DNA from: Oscillospiraceae bacterium
GTDB lineage: Bacteria; Bacillota; Clostridia; UBA1381; UBA9506
Assembly (NCBI GenBank): GCA_015068855.1
Contig: SVJS01000002.1
Span: 99,764-163,763 of the forward strand
Direction of reading: 5' to 3'
DNA length: 64,000 nucleotides
Positions within the stretch are counted from its first letter, which is position 1. The number at the start of each line of letters is the position of its first letter. Position numbers and translations under genes: made by a program. This document shows, in pieces, positions 35,066 through 42,967 of this stretch. The notes beneath the pieces are model-generated. The model worked only from the letters and a program-made list of their open reading frames with translations, was not told where the DNA came from and did not search any database.

Positions 35066-36207
35066 TGGAAGATATCCGGTTTTATGATTTTGATTTTACA
35101 CTCCTGCACATTGAACACGATATTATTTCCTGCAACTGGACCCTTTATGAAAATGAAATAGGCGCCTTTGAGATGCATTTTCCCCTGACGAGTCCGCTGG
35201 TGAGTGTGATGATGAATCATCCTTATGTTGTGGCGGTTCAGGGCGATAAACAAGCGGTTATTACCGGCAAACAGTTTGACCGGGAGGGAGCCTTGTTTGG
35301 TCGGAGCTGCAACTGGCTTTTGACACGGTTTTATGTTGATGAACAATTTGATACTGATTCTTTGTTCACAAAAGGGAGCATTGCATCTAAGGATGCAAGA
35401 GACGTTTGCGCTTACATTTGTCAGCTTGCCTTGGGAGACGCGGTGACGACAGAAACAAATGATGTGGACTATGGCGAGGTTTTTGTGGAGAACAAGGATT
35501 TGACGTCAGCCTATCAATTGATTCAGCAGAGTCTTGCTGATGCAGGACTGGGGCACAAGCTTTTGTTTGATGTAAAAAACCGTCAATGGGTGTTTTGCGT
35601 TACACAGGGCAAGACGCAAAAGCTCTTGCTTTCGGAGGACAATCGCAATGCACACGATACGGCATACACAGAAGACAGGCAGGAGTATTTTACGGGGGCC
35701 TGGTATAAACAAGCGGTTACCGATATGGGGAGCTGGGATGCGGAGGAAAATTCCCCCTACTTAAAAAATGAGCAGCCAGACAATTATGCAAAGGGGTATC
35801 GTGTGACGAAAGCGGGGACCCGATTCGGAATTTCTTTTGCTTCGGGGGATTATATTGTTTGTCGCAATGTAAGCGGTGCGTGGCAGAGAGCAGACAATCT
35901 GGCAGCTTTTCCGGCTTTTATTCCGTCCGAGCTTTCCGGTCTTTACGCCTGGGAGGGCGTTGTCAAAGGAGAAACAGAAGAAGAGGCCCTGCGGAATCTG
36001 CAACGTGTTAAAGTGGAAAAAACCTTGGAAACGAAAGTGAGACAGCTCAGGGTTGGCAAAGATTATGAGCTGGGAGACAAAGTCAGAGTGGAAATTAAAA
36101 AAGGTGCATGCCAACAAAGTGCCACCATGAAAATTATAGGGGTTAGACTTTGGTATGAACAAAATGAGATTGGCGAGGAGCCGATTATGGAGGAGGCAGA
36201 AGCATGA
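35065..36207 (+). CDS. ReqiPepy6 Gp37-like tail/baseplate protein
   Basis: 380 residues. MEDIRFYDFDFTLLHIEHDIISCNWTLYENEIGAFEMHFP and GKQFDREGALFGRSCNWLLTRFY match the siphovirus Gp37-like family, a tail-tip component that takes the place of a longer tail-associated lysin or endopeptidase. No peptidase domain is seen. The ATG overlaps the previous stop and its own stop overlaps the next ATG (ATGA). Confidence 0.83.
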   Translation: MEDIRFYDFDFTLLHIEHDIISCNWTLYENEIGAFEMHFPLTSPLVSVMMNHPYVVAVQGDKQAVITGKQFDREGALFGRSCNWLLTRFYVDEQFDTDSLFTKGSIASKDARDVCAYICQLALGDAVTTETNDVDYGEVFVENKDLTSAYQLIQQSLADAGLGHKLLFDVKNRQWVFCVTQGKTQKLLLSEDNRNAHDTAYTEDRQEYFTGAWYKQAVTDMGSWDAEENSPYLKNEQPDNYAKGYRVTKAGTRFGISFASGDYIVCRNVSGAWQRADNLAAFPAFIPSELSGLYAWEGVVKGETEEEALRNLQRVKVEKTLETKVRQLRVGKDYELGDKVRVEIKKGACQQSATMKIIGVRLWYEQNEIGEEPIMEEAEA

Positions 36208-37790
36208 TAGAATATAGCGTGAGAATTGACTTGCAGGCAGAAAGAAATAAGCATACAAACATGGTGTTTTCAAGCGGAGATAATAACGCATATCGCCTGA
36301 ATTTCTCTTTTTACTCGTATGGAAAACGAGTGGATGTTTCAGGCTATACCTTAACCGTTAAGGCAAAACGTTCAGACGGGCAGGTTATTATAGACAGCGG
36401 CGTTATAGACGGGCAAAACGCATACTATATTGTAGCGGATAATATGTATGCCAAGGAAGGGCCTGTTGTGTTTGAGGTGGCGCTGGTAGGTCAGGAAGCG
36501 TCGCTCGTTACCTCGGCAGTTGTGCATGGCGAGGTGCGAGAAGGCTTTGGAGACGAAGGGCTGGACGCAGAGGAGGTTGTACCGCTGGTGGCAAAAATGG
36601 TGAAGGCGGCGGTTGATGCGGAAACAGCTGTACATGTGGCAAATGTGGCAATAAATAGGGCCAATGAAGCGGCAGAAGGAGCGTCAAGTTCGGCAGAATT
36701 TGCCCAAGGTGTTGCAAACGATTTGACAGAAGCAGAAGCGATACGAGTTGCTGCGGAAATGCAGCGGGATGAAAACGAAGAACAGAGAATTGTTGCGGAA
36801 ACATTGCGCGAACAAGCGGAATCGGCTCGAAAACAGGCGGAAGAAGATAGAGAGGCGGTTTTTGCCGAAAGCTCGCAAAACGCTAATGCTGCCGCAGACA
36901 GAGCGAATGAAGCAGCAGAAGGTATCGATGGTAAAATTGAAGACAGGATTGTACAAGAGAGCGGCTATCAAGACGATAAAATTATGAGTCAAAAAGCTGT
37001 CACAGGAACATTAGACAGAGTTTATGACGATATGAGCAACAGGATGTCTGCTCTCGAGGGGGATGTGGATTCCTGTGCTAATGCCGTTAAAGGCTCAGCT
37101 TCGGGCAATGTTGTAGCGGTGGATGATGTTTCTCCTGCTTTGCATACGGTTATTGCGAACGTCACAAAAGAAACAACCGGAGCCGTGACGGTCACAAGGT
37201 ACGGAAAAAATTTATTGGATATCAATAAAGTTGTTCAGAATGGCAGTAACGGTATTATGAAAATCAGTGGGAATGCGATTACATTGTCGCCATCATCCTA
37301 TTCAAATAATCTGTACGGCATCAATTTAACGCCTGCACTTGTTGCAACTAAAATTATTAAGGTTGGCACTCGTTATACTTTATCGATAGGGAGTTTATCG
37401 GCGCATGCTGACACAAACTGGGGATGGAGAATTATGTATACTGACGATACAGAAACATGGCTTTCTAATCTATCAATATCTTTCACTCCAACCAAAACAA
37501 TTAAAGGTATTTTCTTCTACGTTGGTATGCCTTTTACAACAGATGAGACGATTGCAATCGGCAATATCCAAGTGGAGGTTGGAAATAAGGCGACAAGCTT
37601 TGAACCATATATAGCGCCCGTTACGTATGAGGCTCCGGGAAAAGTTGTAGAAATTGAATCATTGGCGCCTAATATGACGCTTATGACGGATGTGGAAGAT
37701 GCAGTCATCAATATGACATATAACAAAGACGTTAATAAGGTTATCGAGCGTTTAACCAATGCAATTATCAGTTTAGGAGGTAATGTGTAA
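36204..37790 (+). CDS. BppU-like baseplate/receptor-binding protein
   Basis: 528 residues. N-terminal BppU-like beta domain (about 1-115: FSSGDNNAYRLNFSFYSYGKRVDVSGYTLTVKAKRSDG), a long Ala/Glu-rich coiled coil (130-250), a KIMSQKAVTGTLD linker, and a C-terminal jelly-roll-like domain (about 330-490: KNLLDINKV...TYEAPGK) resembling carbohydrate-binding modules. The C-terminal third is visibly richer in A/T and uses different codons from its neighbours. Likely the host-recognition fibre. Confidence 0.8.
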   Translation: MIEYSVRIDLQAERNKHTNMVFSSGDNNAYRLNFSFYSYGKRVDVSGYTLTVKAKRSDGQVIIDSGVIDGQNAYYIVADNMYAKEGPVVFEVALVGQEASLVTSAVVHGEVREGFGDEGLDAEEVVPLVAKMVKAAVDAETAVHVANVAINRANEAAEGASSSAEFAQGVANDLTEAEAIRVAAEMQRDENEEQRIVAETLREQAESARKQAEEDREAVFAESSQNANAAADRANEAAEGIDGKIEDRIVQESGYQDDKIMSQKAVTGTLDRVYDDMSNRMSALEGDVDSCANAVKGSASGNVVAVDDVSPALHTVIANVTKETTGAVTVTRYGKNLLDINKVVQNGSNGIMKISGNAITLSPSSYSNNLYGINLTPALVATKIIKVGTRYTLSIGSLSAHADTNWGWRIMYTDDTETWLSNLSISFTPTKTIKGIFFYVGMPFTTDETIAIGNIQVEVGNKATSFEPYIAPVTYEAPGKVVEIESLAPNMTLMTDVEDAVINMTYNKDVNKVIERLTNAIISLGGNV

Positions 37791-37981
37791 TGTTTAATTT
37801 AAGAGATTTTATCAAAAAGGGTTTGCTTGCTGCGGTGGGCAATATGGCAGACTATCAGGTCATTCTGAATGCGGCAGGTTGGCATGAAAAAGGAGTTTTA
37901 ACCGAGGAGGATTTGGCAGATATCAATGCGGCTATCGAAGCACAGGCATCCGAGGTGACAGAAGATGAAAATATGGATTGA
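37790..37981 (+). CDS. XkdX family protein
   Basis: 63 residues with the XkdX signature: a short basic start, then MADYQVILNAAGWHEKGVLTEEDLADI. XkdX proteins lie beside tail fibres and lysins in PBSX-like elements; function unknown. The ATG shares a base with the preceding stop, and the lysin starts inside its end. Confidence 0.85.
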   Translation: MFNLRDFIKKGLLAAVGNMADYQVILNAAGWHEKGVLTEEDLADINAAIEAQASEVTEDENMD

Positions 37982-39170
37982 TGCAGGGCACAATTATTCC
38001 GGCTTTGACACGGGCGCTACGGGCAACGGCCTGCGGGAGCAGGATGTGACCTTTTACGTTGCCGACAAGCTTAAAGGTCTGCTTGCCTCCGCGGGACATG
38101 CGGTTTCTATGAGCCGCAGTTCTCTTAAAGAGAATGTTGACGGCAATAGCACAAGTGAGTCTCTGAAAATGCGGGCGGCACTGTCTAACACGTGGGGTGC
38201 GGACCTGTTTTTGAGCATTCATTGTAATGCGTTTAACGGCACGGCAAGCGGCACAGAGACGCTGGTTTATTCGGCAAAGAGCGCCGCTTATTCCACGGCT
38301 AAAAAGGTGCAGAAAGCGATTGTTTCGCTTCTTGGCACCGTTGACCGTGGCGTTAAGGAACGGCCCGACTTACTTGTTCTAAAACACACAAAAGCCCCAG
38401 CCCTGTTAGTGGAGCTTGCCTTTATCGACAACGCGGGCGATGCAGCGCTGCTAAAAAACAGACAGGACGATTTTGCCCGGGCTATCTTTGAGGGCGTTGT
38501 GGGGGAGCTTGGCGTGAAAGAGGAAACAGAGACAAAAGGGCAGACGGTTATACAGCTGCCCAAAGAGGTGTATATCCAGGAGATTGCCCCTCGTGACTTT
38601 TCCCTCGTGGTTTGCGATGCGGCCAAACGCAGCATAGGCAAGAACAAGTATTTTAATGCAGGCTTTTTCACAACGGAGCAGGGCGGCAGGACCATTCCTG
38701 TGGGGAATCTGGTTTGCGGCGGTAAGGTGATTTCGCAATCCAAATATAACGCGGATTGGATTAATGTTGCCAAAAAGAAGCTGACCACCATTTACACAAC
38801 AGACGCAGGTGCTTGCGGCATCATTAAAACAGATACCGTTTCCGGTTTGGGTGCAAAAGAGGCGGTCAGCGGGATTCCCATTATAGTTGGCGGCAAACGT
38901 GTGAGCCTGGATGAGATTAAAGCGGAGGGCTATTTTGGCAACGAGCTCTATGACACCTGGCATGGCTTTTTGGGCATTCGCCATAATAAGCTTGTCTATG
39001 TGGCGATGAAGTGTGCTTTTGAATCCATGTGCTGGGCTTTGGTGGGCCTTGGCATTTATGATGCCATTAAGCTTGACGGCGGCGGTTCTTTTATTCTGAA
39101 AGATGGCAAGGAGCTTATCGGAACGAACGAAAATAGACGCATCCACAACATTGGCTGCTGGACGAAATAA
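37965..39170 (+). CDS. Lysin: N-acetylmuramoyl-L-alanine amidase fused to phosphodiester-glycosidase-like domain
   Basis: 401 residues. The N-terminal half is a zinc Amidase_3 with H9 (IDAGHN), E25, H86 (SIHCNA) and catalytic E150 (VELAFIDN). After a linker (about 180-195) the C-terminal half resembles the phosphodiester glycosidase (NAGPA) family, with TIYTTDAGACGI, GFLGIRHNKLVYVAMK, YDAIKLDGGGSFIL near residue 365 and a final NRRIHNIGCW. Fusion of amidase with this domain in place of a cell-wall-binding repeat is unusual. It may cleave peptidoglycan and a phosphate-linked wall sugar. No signal peptide. Followed by two membrane proteins, probably holin functions. Confidence 0.85.
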   Translation: MKIWIDAGHNYSGFDTGATGNGLREQDVTFYVADKLKGLLASAGHAVSMSRSSLKENVDGNSTSESLKMRAALSNTWGADLFLSIHCNAFNGTASGTETLVYSAKSAAYSTAKKVQKAIVSLLGTVDRGVKERPDLLVLKHTKAPALLVELAFIDNAGDAALLKNRQDDFARAIFEGVVGELGVKEETETKGQTVIQLPKEVYIQEIAPRDFSLVVCDAAKRSIGKNKYFNAGFFTTEQGGRTIPVGNLVCGGKVISQSKYNADWINVAKKKLTTIYTTDAGACGIIKTDTVSGLGAKEAVSGIPIIVGGKRVSLDEIKAEGYFGNELYDTWHGFLGIRHNKLVYVAMKCAFESMCWALVGLGIYDAIKLDGGGSFILKDGKELIGTNENRRIHNIGCWTK

Positions 39171-39187
39171 AAAAAGGGGTGATTACT

Positions 39188-39469
39188 ATGAACCTGACCA
39201 CCATTGTTACGTTAATCGGTGAAATCGGGGTGCTTTTGAGCGTTATCATCCCTGTAATTGTTTCCATTTCCAAGATCGCAAGGGGAACAAAATGCCAGTT
39301 GCGGAGCGAGATGCTCCGGATTTACTACCATAATCGGGATGCTGGGGAAATCCGTCAGTACGAATACGAAAACTTTGTGATGCTCTACGAAGCATACAAA
39401 AAATTAAAGGGCAATTCCTTTATAGACAAAATCTATGCGGAAGTACATTCCTGGGAAATCATTACATAA
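39188..39469 (+). CDS. Small phage membrane protein (holin-like)
   Basis: 93 residues: one long N-terminal hydrophobic segment (about residues 2-26), then a charged cytoplasmic part (YYHNRDAGEIRQYEYENFVMLYEAYKKLKGNSFID). It resembles accessory membrane proteins next to phage holins. The ATG at 39188 has AAAGGGGTG upstream. Role in lysis is inferred from position. Confidence 0.65.
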   Translation: MNLTTIVTLIGEIGVLLSVIIPVIVSISKIARGTKCQLRSEMLRIYYHNRDAGEIRQYEYENFVMLYEAYKKLKGNSFIDKIYAEVHSWEIIT

Positions 39470-39486
39470 AAGAGGAGAGAATGCGC

Positions 39487-39780
39487 ATGTATGAACTGTT
39501 AAAAGAAATGATTAAGCCGGAGCTGTTTGTTTTGGTTCCGGTGCTGTATTTCTTCGGTGCGGCCTTAAAGAGGTCGCAGCTTGCCGATAAACACATTCCC
39601 TGGGTTTTAGGCATTGTGGCAATGGCCATGGGGCTGATTTATGTGCTGGCAACGGAAAGCCTTTCCACGTGGCAGGAGATTTTACTTGCCATTTTTTCGG
39701 GCATCACACAGGGCGTTTTGTGTGCCGGGGCCAGCGTGTATGTTAACCAGATTGTGAAGCAGGCAGGGAAAGAAGAATGA
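39487..39780 (+). CDS. Phage holin family protein
   Basis: About 97 residues with three hydrophobic segments (PELFVLVPVLYFFGAALK, WVLGIVAMAMGLIYVLA, ILLAIFSGITQGVLCAGASVYV), the topology of phage holins that open the membrane for the lysin. The start is 39487 (GAGGAG 9 bases upstream) or 39481 (3 bases). Last gene of the phage-derived cluster. Confidence 0.78.
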   Translation: MYELLKEMIKPELFVLVPVLYFFGAALKRSQLADKHIPWVLGIVAMAMGLIYVLATESLSTWQEILLAIFSGITQGVLCAGASVYVNQIVKQAGKEE

Positions 39781-39805
39781 GAGGCCTAAAATTCTGAGAA
39801 AGTTC

Positions 39806-39834
39806 TTGACACAAGGCCGCTTTTAGGGTAGACT
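39806..39834 (+). promoter_or_regulatory. Promoter of the TM1266-hydG genes
   Basis: -35 TTGACA, 17-base spacer, -10 TAGACT. It marks the right limit of the phage-derived cluster. Confidence 0.82.
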
Positions 39835-39870
39835 AAAAGTGTACTGAAAGAGGGGAGAGGGTGCATCAAC

Positions 39871-40116
39871 ATGGAAACAAGAGTAGCTGTTATCAGCATG
39901 ATTGTGGAGCAGGCGGACAGCGTGAGTAAGCTTAATGATTTGCTTCATGATTACAGCGATTATATCATCGGACGCATGGGGATTCCCTATCGCGAAAAAG
40001 GGATTAACATCATTACGGTTGCCATTGACGCACCGCAGGATGTCGTGAATGCCCTGACCGGCAGCCTGGGAAAACTGGACGGGATTGCGGCCAAGGCAAC
40101 CTATTCCAAAGCTTAA
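39871..40116 (+). CDS. TM1266-family hydrogenase-associated putative regulator
   Basis: 81-residue ACT/NikR-C-like ferredoxin fold protein (RVAVISMIVEQADSVSKLNDLLHDY, IGRMGIPYREKGINIITVAIDAPQD). This family is found next to [FeFe]-hydrogenase maturation genes and is presumed to sense a metabolite or metal. GGGGAGAGGG lies upstream of the ATG. It is followed by a predicted attenuator and hydG. Confidence 0.9.
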   Translation: METRVAVISMIVEQADSVSKLNDLLHDYSDYIIGRMGIPYREKGINIITVAIDAPQDVVNALTGSLGKLDGIAAKATYSKA

Positions 40117-40291
40117 TTACATATTTATGGACACATTCCCACTGACGCCAAAGCCAAAAGCTGAGGAGAAAGCGGCGGATCACGGAGCAAGTAGCGGGCC
40201 GTATTCTTCACGCAACAGTGGGGAATACGGTCTTTTAATTTACATTTCTGACAAGAAAGAAAATCTGACTTTAAGAAAGGATGGAGTTTTA
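40117..40291 (+). promoter_or_regulatory. hydG leader with predicted terminator/antiterminator
   Basis: A terminator hairpin at 40197-40232 (GGCCGTATTC with GAATACGGTC, extended by CAC/GTG) is followed by TTTTAATTT. ATTCCCACTG at 40135-40144 can pair instead with CAGTGGGGAAT at 40216-40226, which would undo it. This is the pattern of a riboswitch or attenuator; no known aptamer was recognised. Confidence 0.6.
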
Positions 40292-41731
40292 ATGTACAAC
40301 CCGAAATCACTTCGCGCAGAAGAGTTTATCAACCATGAGGAAATTTTAGACACCCTGCGTTATGCGGATGAAAACAAGGATAATGTGGAGTTGATTGACA
40401 GCATTTTGGAAAAAGCCCGTCCCAAAAAGACGGCGGACGGTACGCAATGCGCCGGCCTGACTCACAGAGAGGCTTCTGTTTTGCTTGCCTGCGAAATTCC
40501 CGAGAAAATTGAAAAAATGTATCAAATTGCAGAGGAAATCAAGTTGGCTTTTTATGGTAAACGTATCGTCATGTTTGCCCCGCTTTACCTCTCCAATTAT
40601 TGTGTGAACGGCTGTCTTTATTGCCCGTATCACTATCAGAATAAACAAATTCCCCGCAAGAAGCTGACGCAGGAGGAGCTTCGTGCAGAGGTTGTTGCTT
40701 TGCAGGATATGGGGCATAAGCGTCTGGCCATTGAGTCGGGAGAGGATCCGGTTCATTCCCCGATTGAATACATTTTGGAGTGTATTGATACCATTTACAG
40801 CGTTCATCACAAAAACGGCGATATCCGCCGTGTTAATGTCAATATTGCCGCCACAACGGTTGAGAATTATCGTAAGCTCAAGGAGGCAGGCATCGGGACT
40901 TACATTCTGTTCCAGGAAACCTATCATAAGGAAAGCTACGAAACCCTGCATCCGACCGGTCCGAAGCATAATTATGCTTACCACACCGAGGCTATGGACA
41001 GAGCTATGGAGGGCGGCATTGACGATGTGGGCCTGGGCGTTTTGTTTGGTCTGGAACTGTATCGCTATGAGCTGGCAGGCATTTTGATGCATGCAGAGCA
41101 TTTAGAGGCCGTGCACGGGGTTGGTCCCCACACCATCAGTGTGCCTCGCTTAAAGCGTGCGGACGATATTAACCCCGATGATTTTGACAACGGTATCTCC
41201 GATGAAATCTTTACGAAGATTATCGCCATTATTCGTATGGCTGTGCCCTATACAGGGATGATTATTTCCACCCGCGAATCAGAGGAGGTTCGTGCCAAGG
41301 CTTTGCAGGTCGGCATTTCCCAAATCAGCGGTGCATCCCGTACCTCTGTTGGTGGTTATACAGAGACAGAACGTCCCCATGACACGGAGCAGTTTGATGT
41401 TTCTGACCAAAGAACGCTGGATGAAGTGGTTTGCTGGCTCATGGAGCTGGGCTACATTCCCTCCTTCTGCACGGCATGCTATCGTGAGGGCAGAACGGGT
41501 GACCGTTTTATGCGTCTGGCCAAAAACGGGCAGATTTGCAATGTGTGTCAGCCCAATGCCCTGATTACGCTGAAAGAATTTGTAACAGACTACGGTTCTG
41601 CAAAAACCAAGGCAGCAGCAGAAAAACTGATGAGCGAGGAACTTCCTAACATTAAAAACGAAAAGGCGAGAGACATAACAAAACAGTACTTACAGCTGAT
41701 TGAAGAGGGTCAACGAGATTTCCGTTTCTAA
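40292..41731 (+). CDS. hydG: [FeFe]-hydrogenase H-cluster radical SAM maturase HydG
   Basis: Radical SAM lyase that cleaves tyrosine to make CO and cyanide ligands for the H cluster. The 479-residue protein begins MYNPKSLRAEEFINHEEIL, as HydGs do. The SAM cluster motif is CVNGCLYC (Cx3Cx2C), and the C-terminal auxiliary cluster region has SFCTACYREGRTGDRFM and ICNVCQPNA. The ATG at 40292 is preferred (AAGGATGGAG upstream); the longer in-frame start at 40085 would overlap the leader structure. HydF follows by 21 bases; HydE and the hydrogenase itself are outside the window. Confidence 0.97.
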   Translation: MYNPKSLRAEEFINHEEILDTLRYADENKDNVELIDSILEKARPKKTADGTQCAGLTHREASVLLACEIPEKIEKMYQIAEEIKLAFYGKRIVMFAPLYLSNYCVNGCLYCPYHYQNKQIPRKKLTQEELRAEVVALQDMGHKRLAIESGEDPVHSPIEYILECIDTIYSVHHKNGDIRRVNVNIAATTVENYRKLKEAGIGTYILFQETYHKESYETLHPTGPKHNYAYHTEAMDRAMEGGIDDVGLGVLFGLELYRYELAGILMHAEHLEAVHGVGPHTISVPRLKRADDINPDDFDNGISDEIFTKIIAIIRMAVPYTGMIISTRESEEVRAKALQVGISQISGASRTSVGGYTETERPHDTEQFDVSDQRTLDEVVCWLMELGYIPSFCTACYREGRTGDRFMRLAKNGQICNVCQPNALITLKEFVTDYGSAKTKAAAEKLMSEELPNIKNEKARDITKQYLQLIEEGQRDFRF

Positions 41732-41752
41732 ACGGGTAGAGGAGGGATGGTA

Positions 41753-42952
41753 ATGGAAGTAACAGGCATGCAGCAAACACCCAGCGGCTTGCGTCTGACC
41801 ATTGGCTTATTCGGGCGGACCAACAGCGGAAAATCCTCCCTGGTCAATGCTTTGGCAGGACAGCAGGTATCCTTGGTTTCTCCGGTATCGGGCACGACAA
41901 CAGACCCCGTTGCAAAGCCGATTGAGATTTACCCCTTAGGTCCCTGTGTTTTGCTGGATACTGCCGGCATCGGCGATACATCAGAGCTTGGCAAGGCAAG
42001 AATGGAGCGCACGATGCAGGCTCTTGATAAAACGGACATTGCCATTTTGGTGTTCGCACCGGACCAGGATGAATATGAGGCTGAAAAAGGACTCTTGGAG
42101 GCGTTTTCTGCTCGAAACATCCCGGTTATCCCTGTACTTAACCAAATTGACCGCACGGCAGATTTTGAGCCTGTTTTGGAGGCAATTCAAAAGGAGACCG
42201 CGGTTCGGGCGTTGCCTGTCAGCGCCGTAACGAAAGAGGGGCTTTCAGCCTTGCGGGAAGCCTTGGTGCAAAAGGCACCGGCTGATTTTGAAAATGACAG
42301 CATTATCGGACATTTGGTGAAGGAAAATGACCGTGTGCTTTTGGTTATGCCGCAGGACATTCAGGCCCCGAAAGGACGGCTTATTATGCCGCAAGTGCAG
42401 GTGACGCGTGATTTGTTAGACCATGGAGCTGTGGTGACCAGTGTGACACCGTCACAACTTCCGGCGGCGCTTTCGGATAAAACTCCCGATTTAATTATTA
42501 CGGATTCGCAGGTGTTTCCGCTTGTATACAGTCAGAAGCCGGCAGAGAGCAAGCTAACCTCTTTTTCGGTGCTTTTAGCCCGTTATAAAGGAGATATTGA
42601 TGCTTATTTGCGGGGCGCTGCGGTTGTGCGTAATTTGCAGGCGGGTGACCGTGTGTTGATTGCGGAGGCTTGTAGCCATCAACCTTTGGATGGGGATATT
42701 GGTCGCGTTAAAATTCCCAAGCTGATTCGGGAAAAAATTAATCCGGATATTACTATTGAGGTTGTGGCGGGGCAGGACTTTCCGCAGGATTTAACCCCGT
42801 ATGCTCTGGTCATCCATTGCGGCGGCTGCATGTTTGGCCGAAGACAGGTCATGAGTCGTGTTATGCGCGCTGTGGAGCAACAGGTGCCTATCACGAATTA
42901 CGGCATTTTCTTAGCAGAAATGGCGGGCATATTAGATAAGGTCGTTATATAA
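41753..42952 (+). CDS. hydF: [FeFe]-hydrogenase maturation GTPase HydF
   Basis: GTPase scaffold that receives the HydE/HydG products and delivers the 2Fe subcluster to HydA. 399 residues: GTPase domain with G1 GRTNSGKSS, G3 DTAGIGD and a NQID G4; dimerisation domain; and cluster domain with CSHQP (CxH) and HCGGCMFGRRQ (CxxC). The ATG at 41753 lies 6 bases from GAGGAGGG; the one at 41747 abuts it. Operon with hydG and probably with the decarboxylase-family gene. Confidence 0.96.
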   Translation: MEVTGMQQTPSGLRLTIGLFGRTNSGKSSLVNALAGQQVSLVSPVSGTTTDPVAKPIEIYPLGPCVLLDTAGIGDTSELGKARMERTMQALDKTDIAILVFAPDQDEYEAEKGLLEAFSARNIPVIPVLNQIDRTADFEPVLEAIQKETAVRALPVSAVTKEGLSALREALVQKAPADFENDSIIGHLVKENDRVLLVMPQDIQAPKGRLIMPQVQVTRDLLDHGAVVTSVTPSQLPAALSDKTPDLIITDSQVFPLVYSQKPAESKLTSFSVLLARYKGDIDAYLRGAAVVRNLQAGDRVLIAEACSHQPLDGDIGRVKIPKLIREKINPDITIEVVAGQDFPQDLTPYALVIHCGGCMFGRRQVMSRVMRAVEQQVPITNYGIFLAEMAGILDKVVI

Positions 42953-42967
42953 AAGAAGGAGACAGCC

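Larger units (their letters stand above)
25223..39780 (+). mobile_element. Phage-derived structural gene cluster (GTA-like or domesticated prophage)
   Basis: About 14.6 kb of uninterrupted plus-strand genes: terminase, portal, structured RNA, scaffold, capsid, connectors, tail tube, Gp15, short tape measure, baseplate proteins, fibre, XkdX, lysin and two small membrane proteins. No integrase, excisionase, repressor, antirepressor, replication, recombination or regulatory gene is present, and no att repeat was found. All frames are intact and tightly packed with start-stop overlaps, unlike a randomly decayed prophage. It sits between the thiT promoter and the TM1266/hydG promoter. Confidence 0.85.

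Noticed and set aside
36508..36992. Long minus-strand ORFs opposite the coiled coil of the fibre gene
   Set aside because: They mirror a repetitive Ala/Glu codon region, have no ribosome sites and no family resemblance.
25092..39870. Attachment site repeats at the ends of the phage-like cluster
   Set aside because: Comparing both flanks by eye gave no shared direct repeat, and no tRNA gene lies at either end.
40117..40291. Cyclic-di-GMP riboswitch before hydG
   Set aside because: A GACGCCAAAGCC-like stretch and GTAGCGGGCC look vaguely similar, but the conserved core and second stem of the class I aptamer are missing.
40346..41101. 251-codon minus-strand ORF opposite hydG
   Set aside because: Shadow of the hydG reading frame; composition follows the third-codon pattern of hydG.
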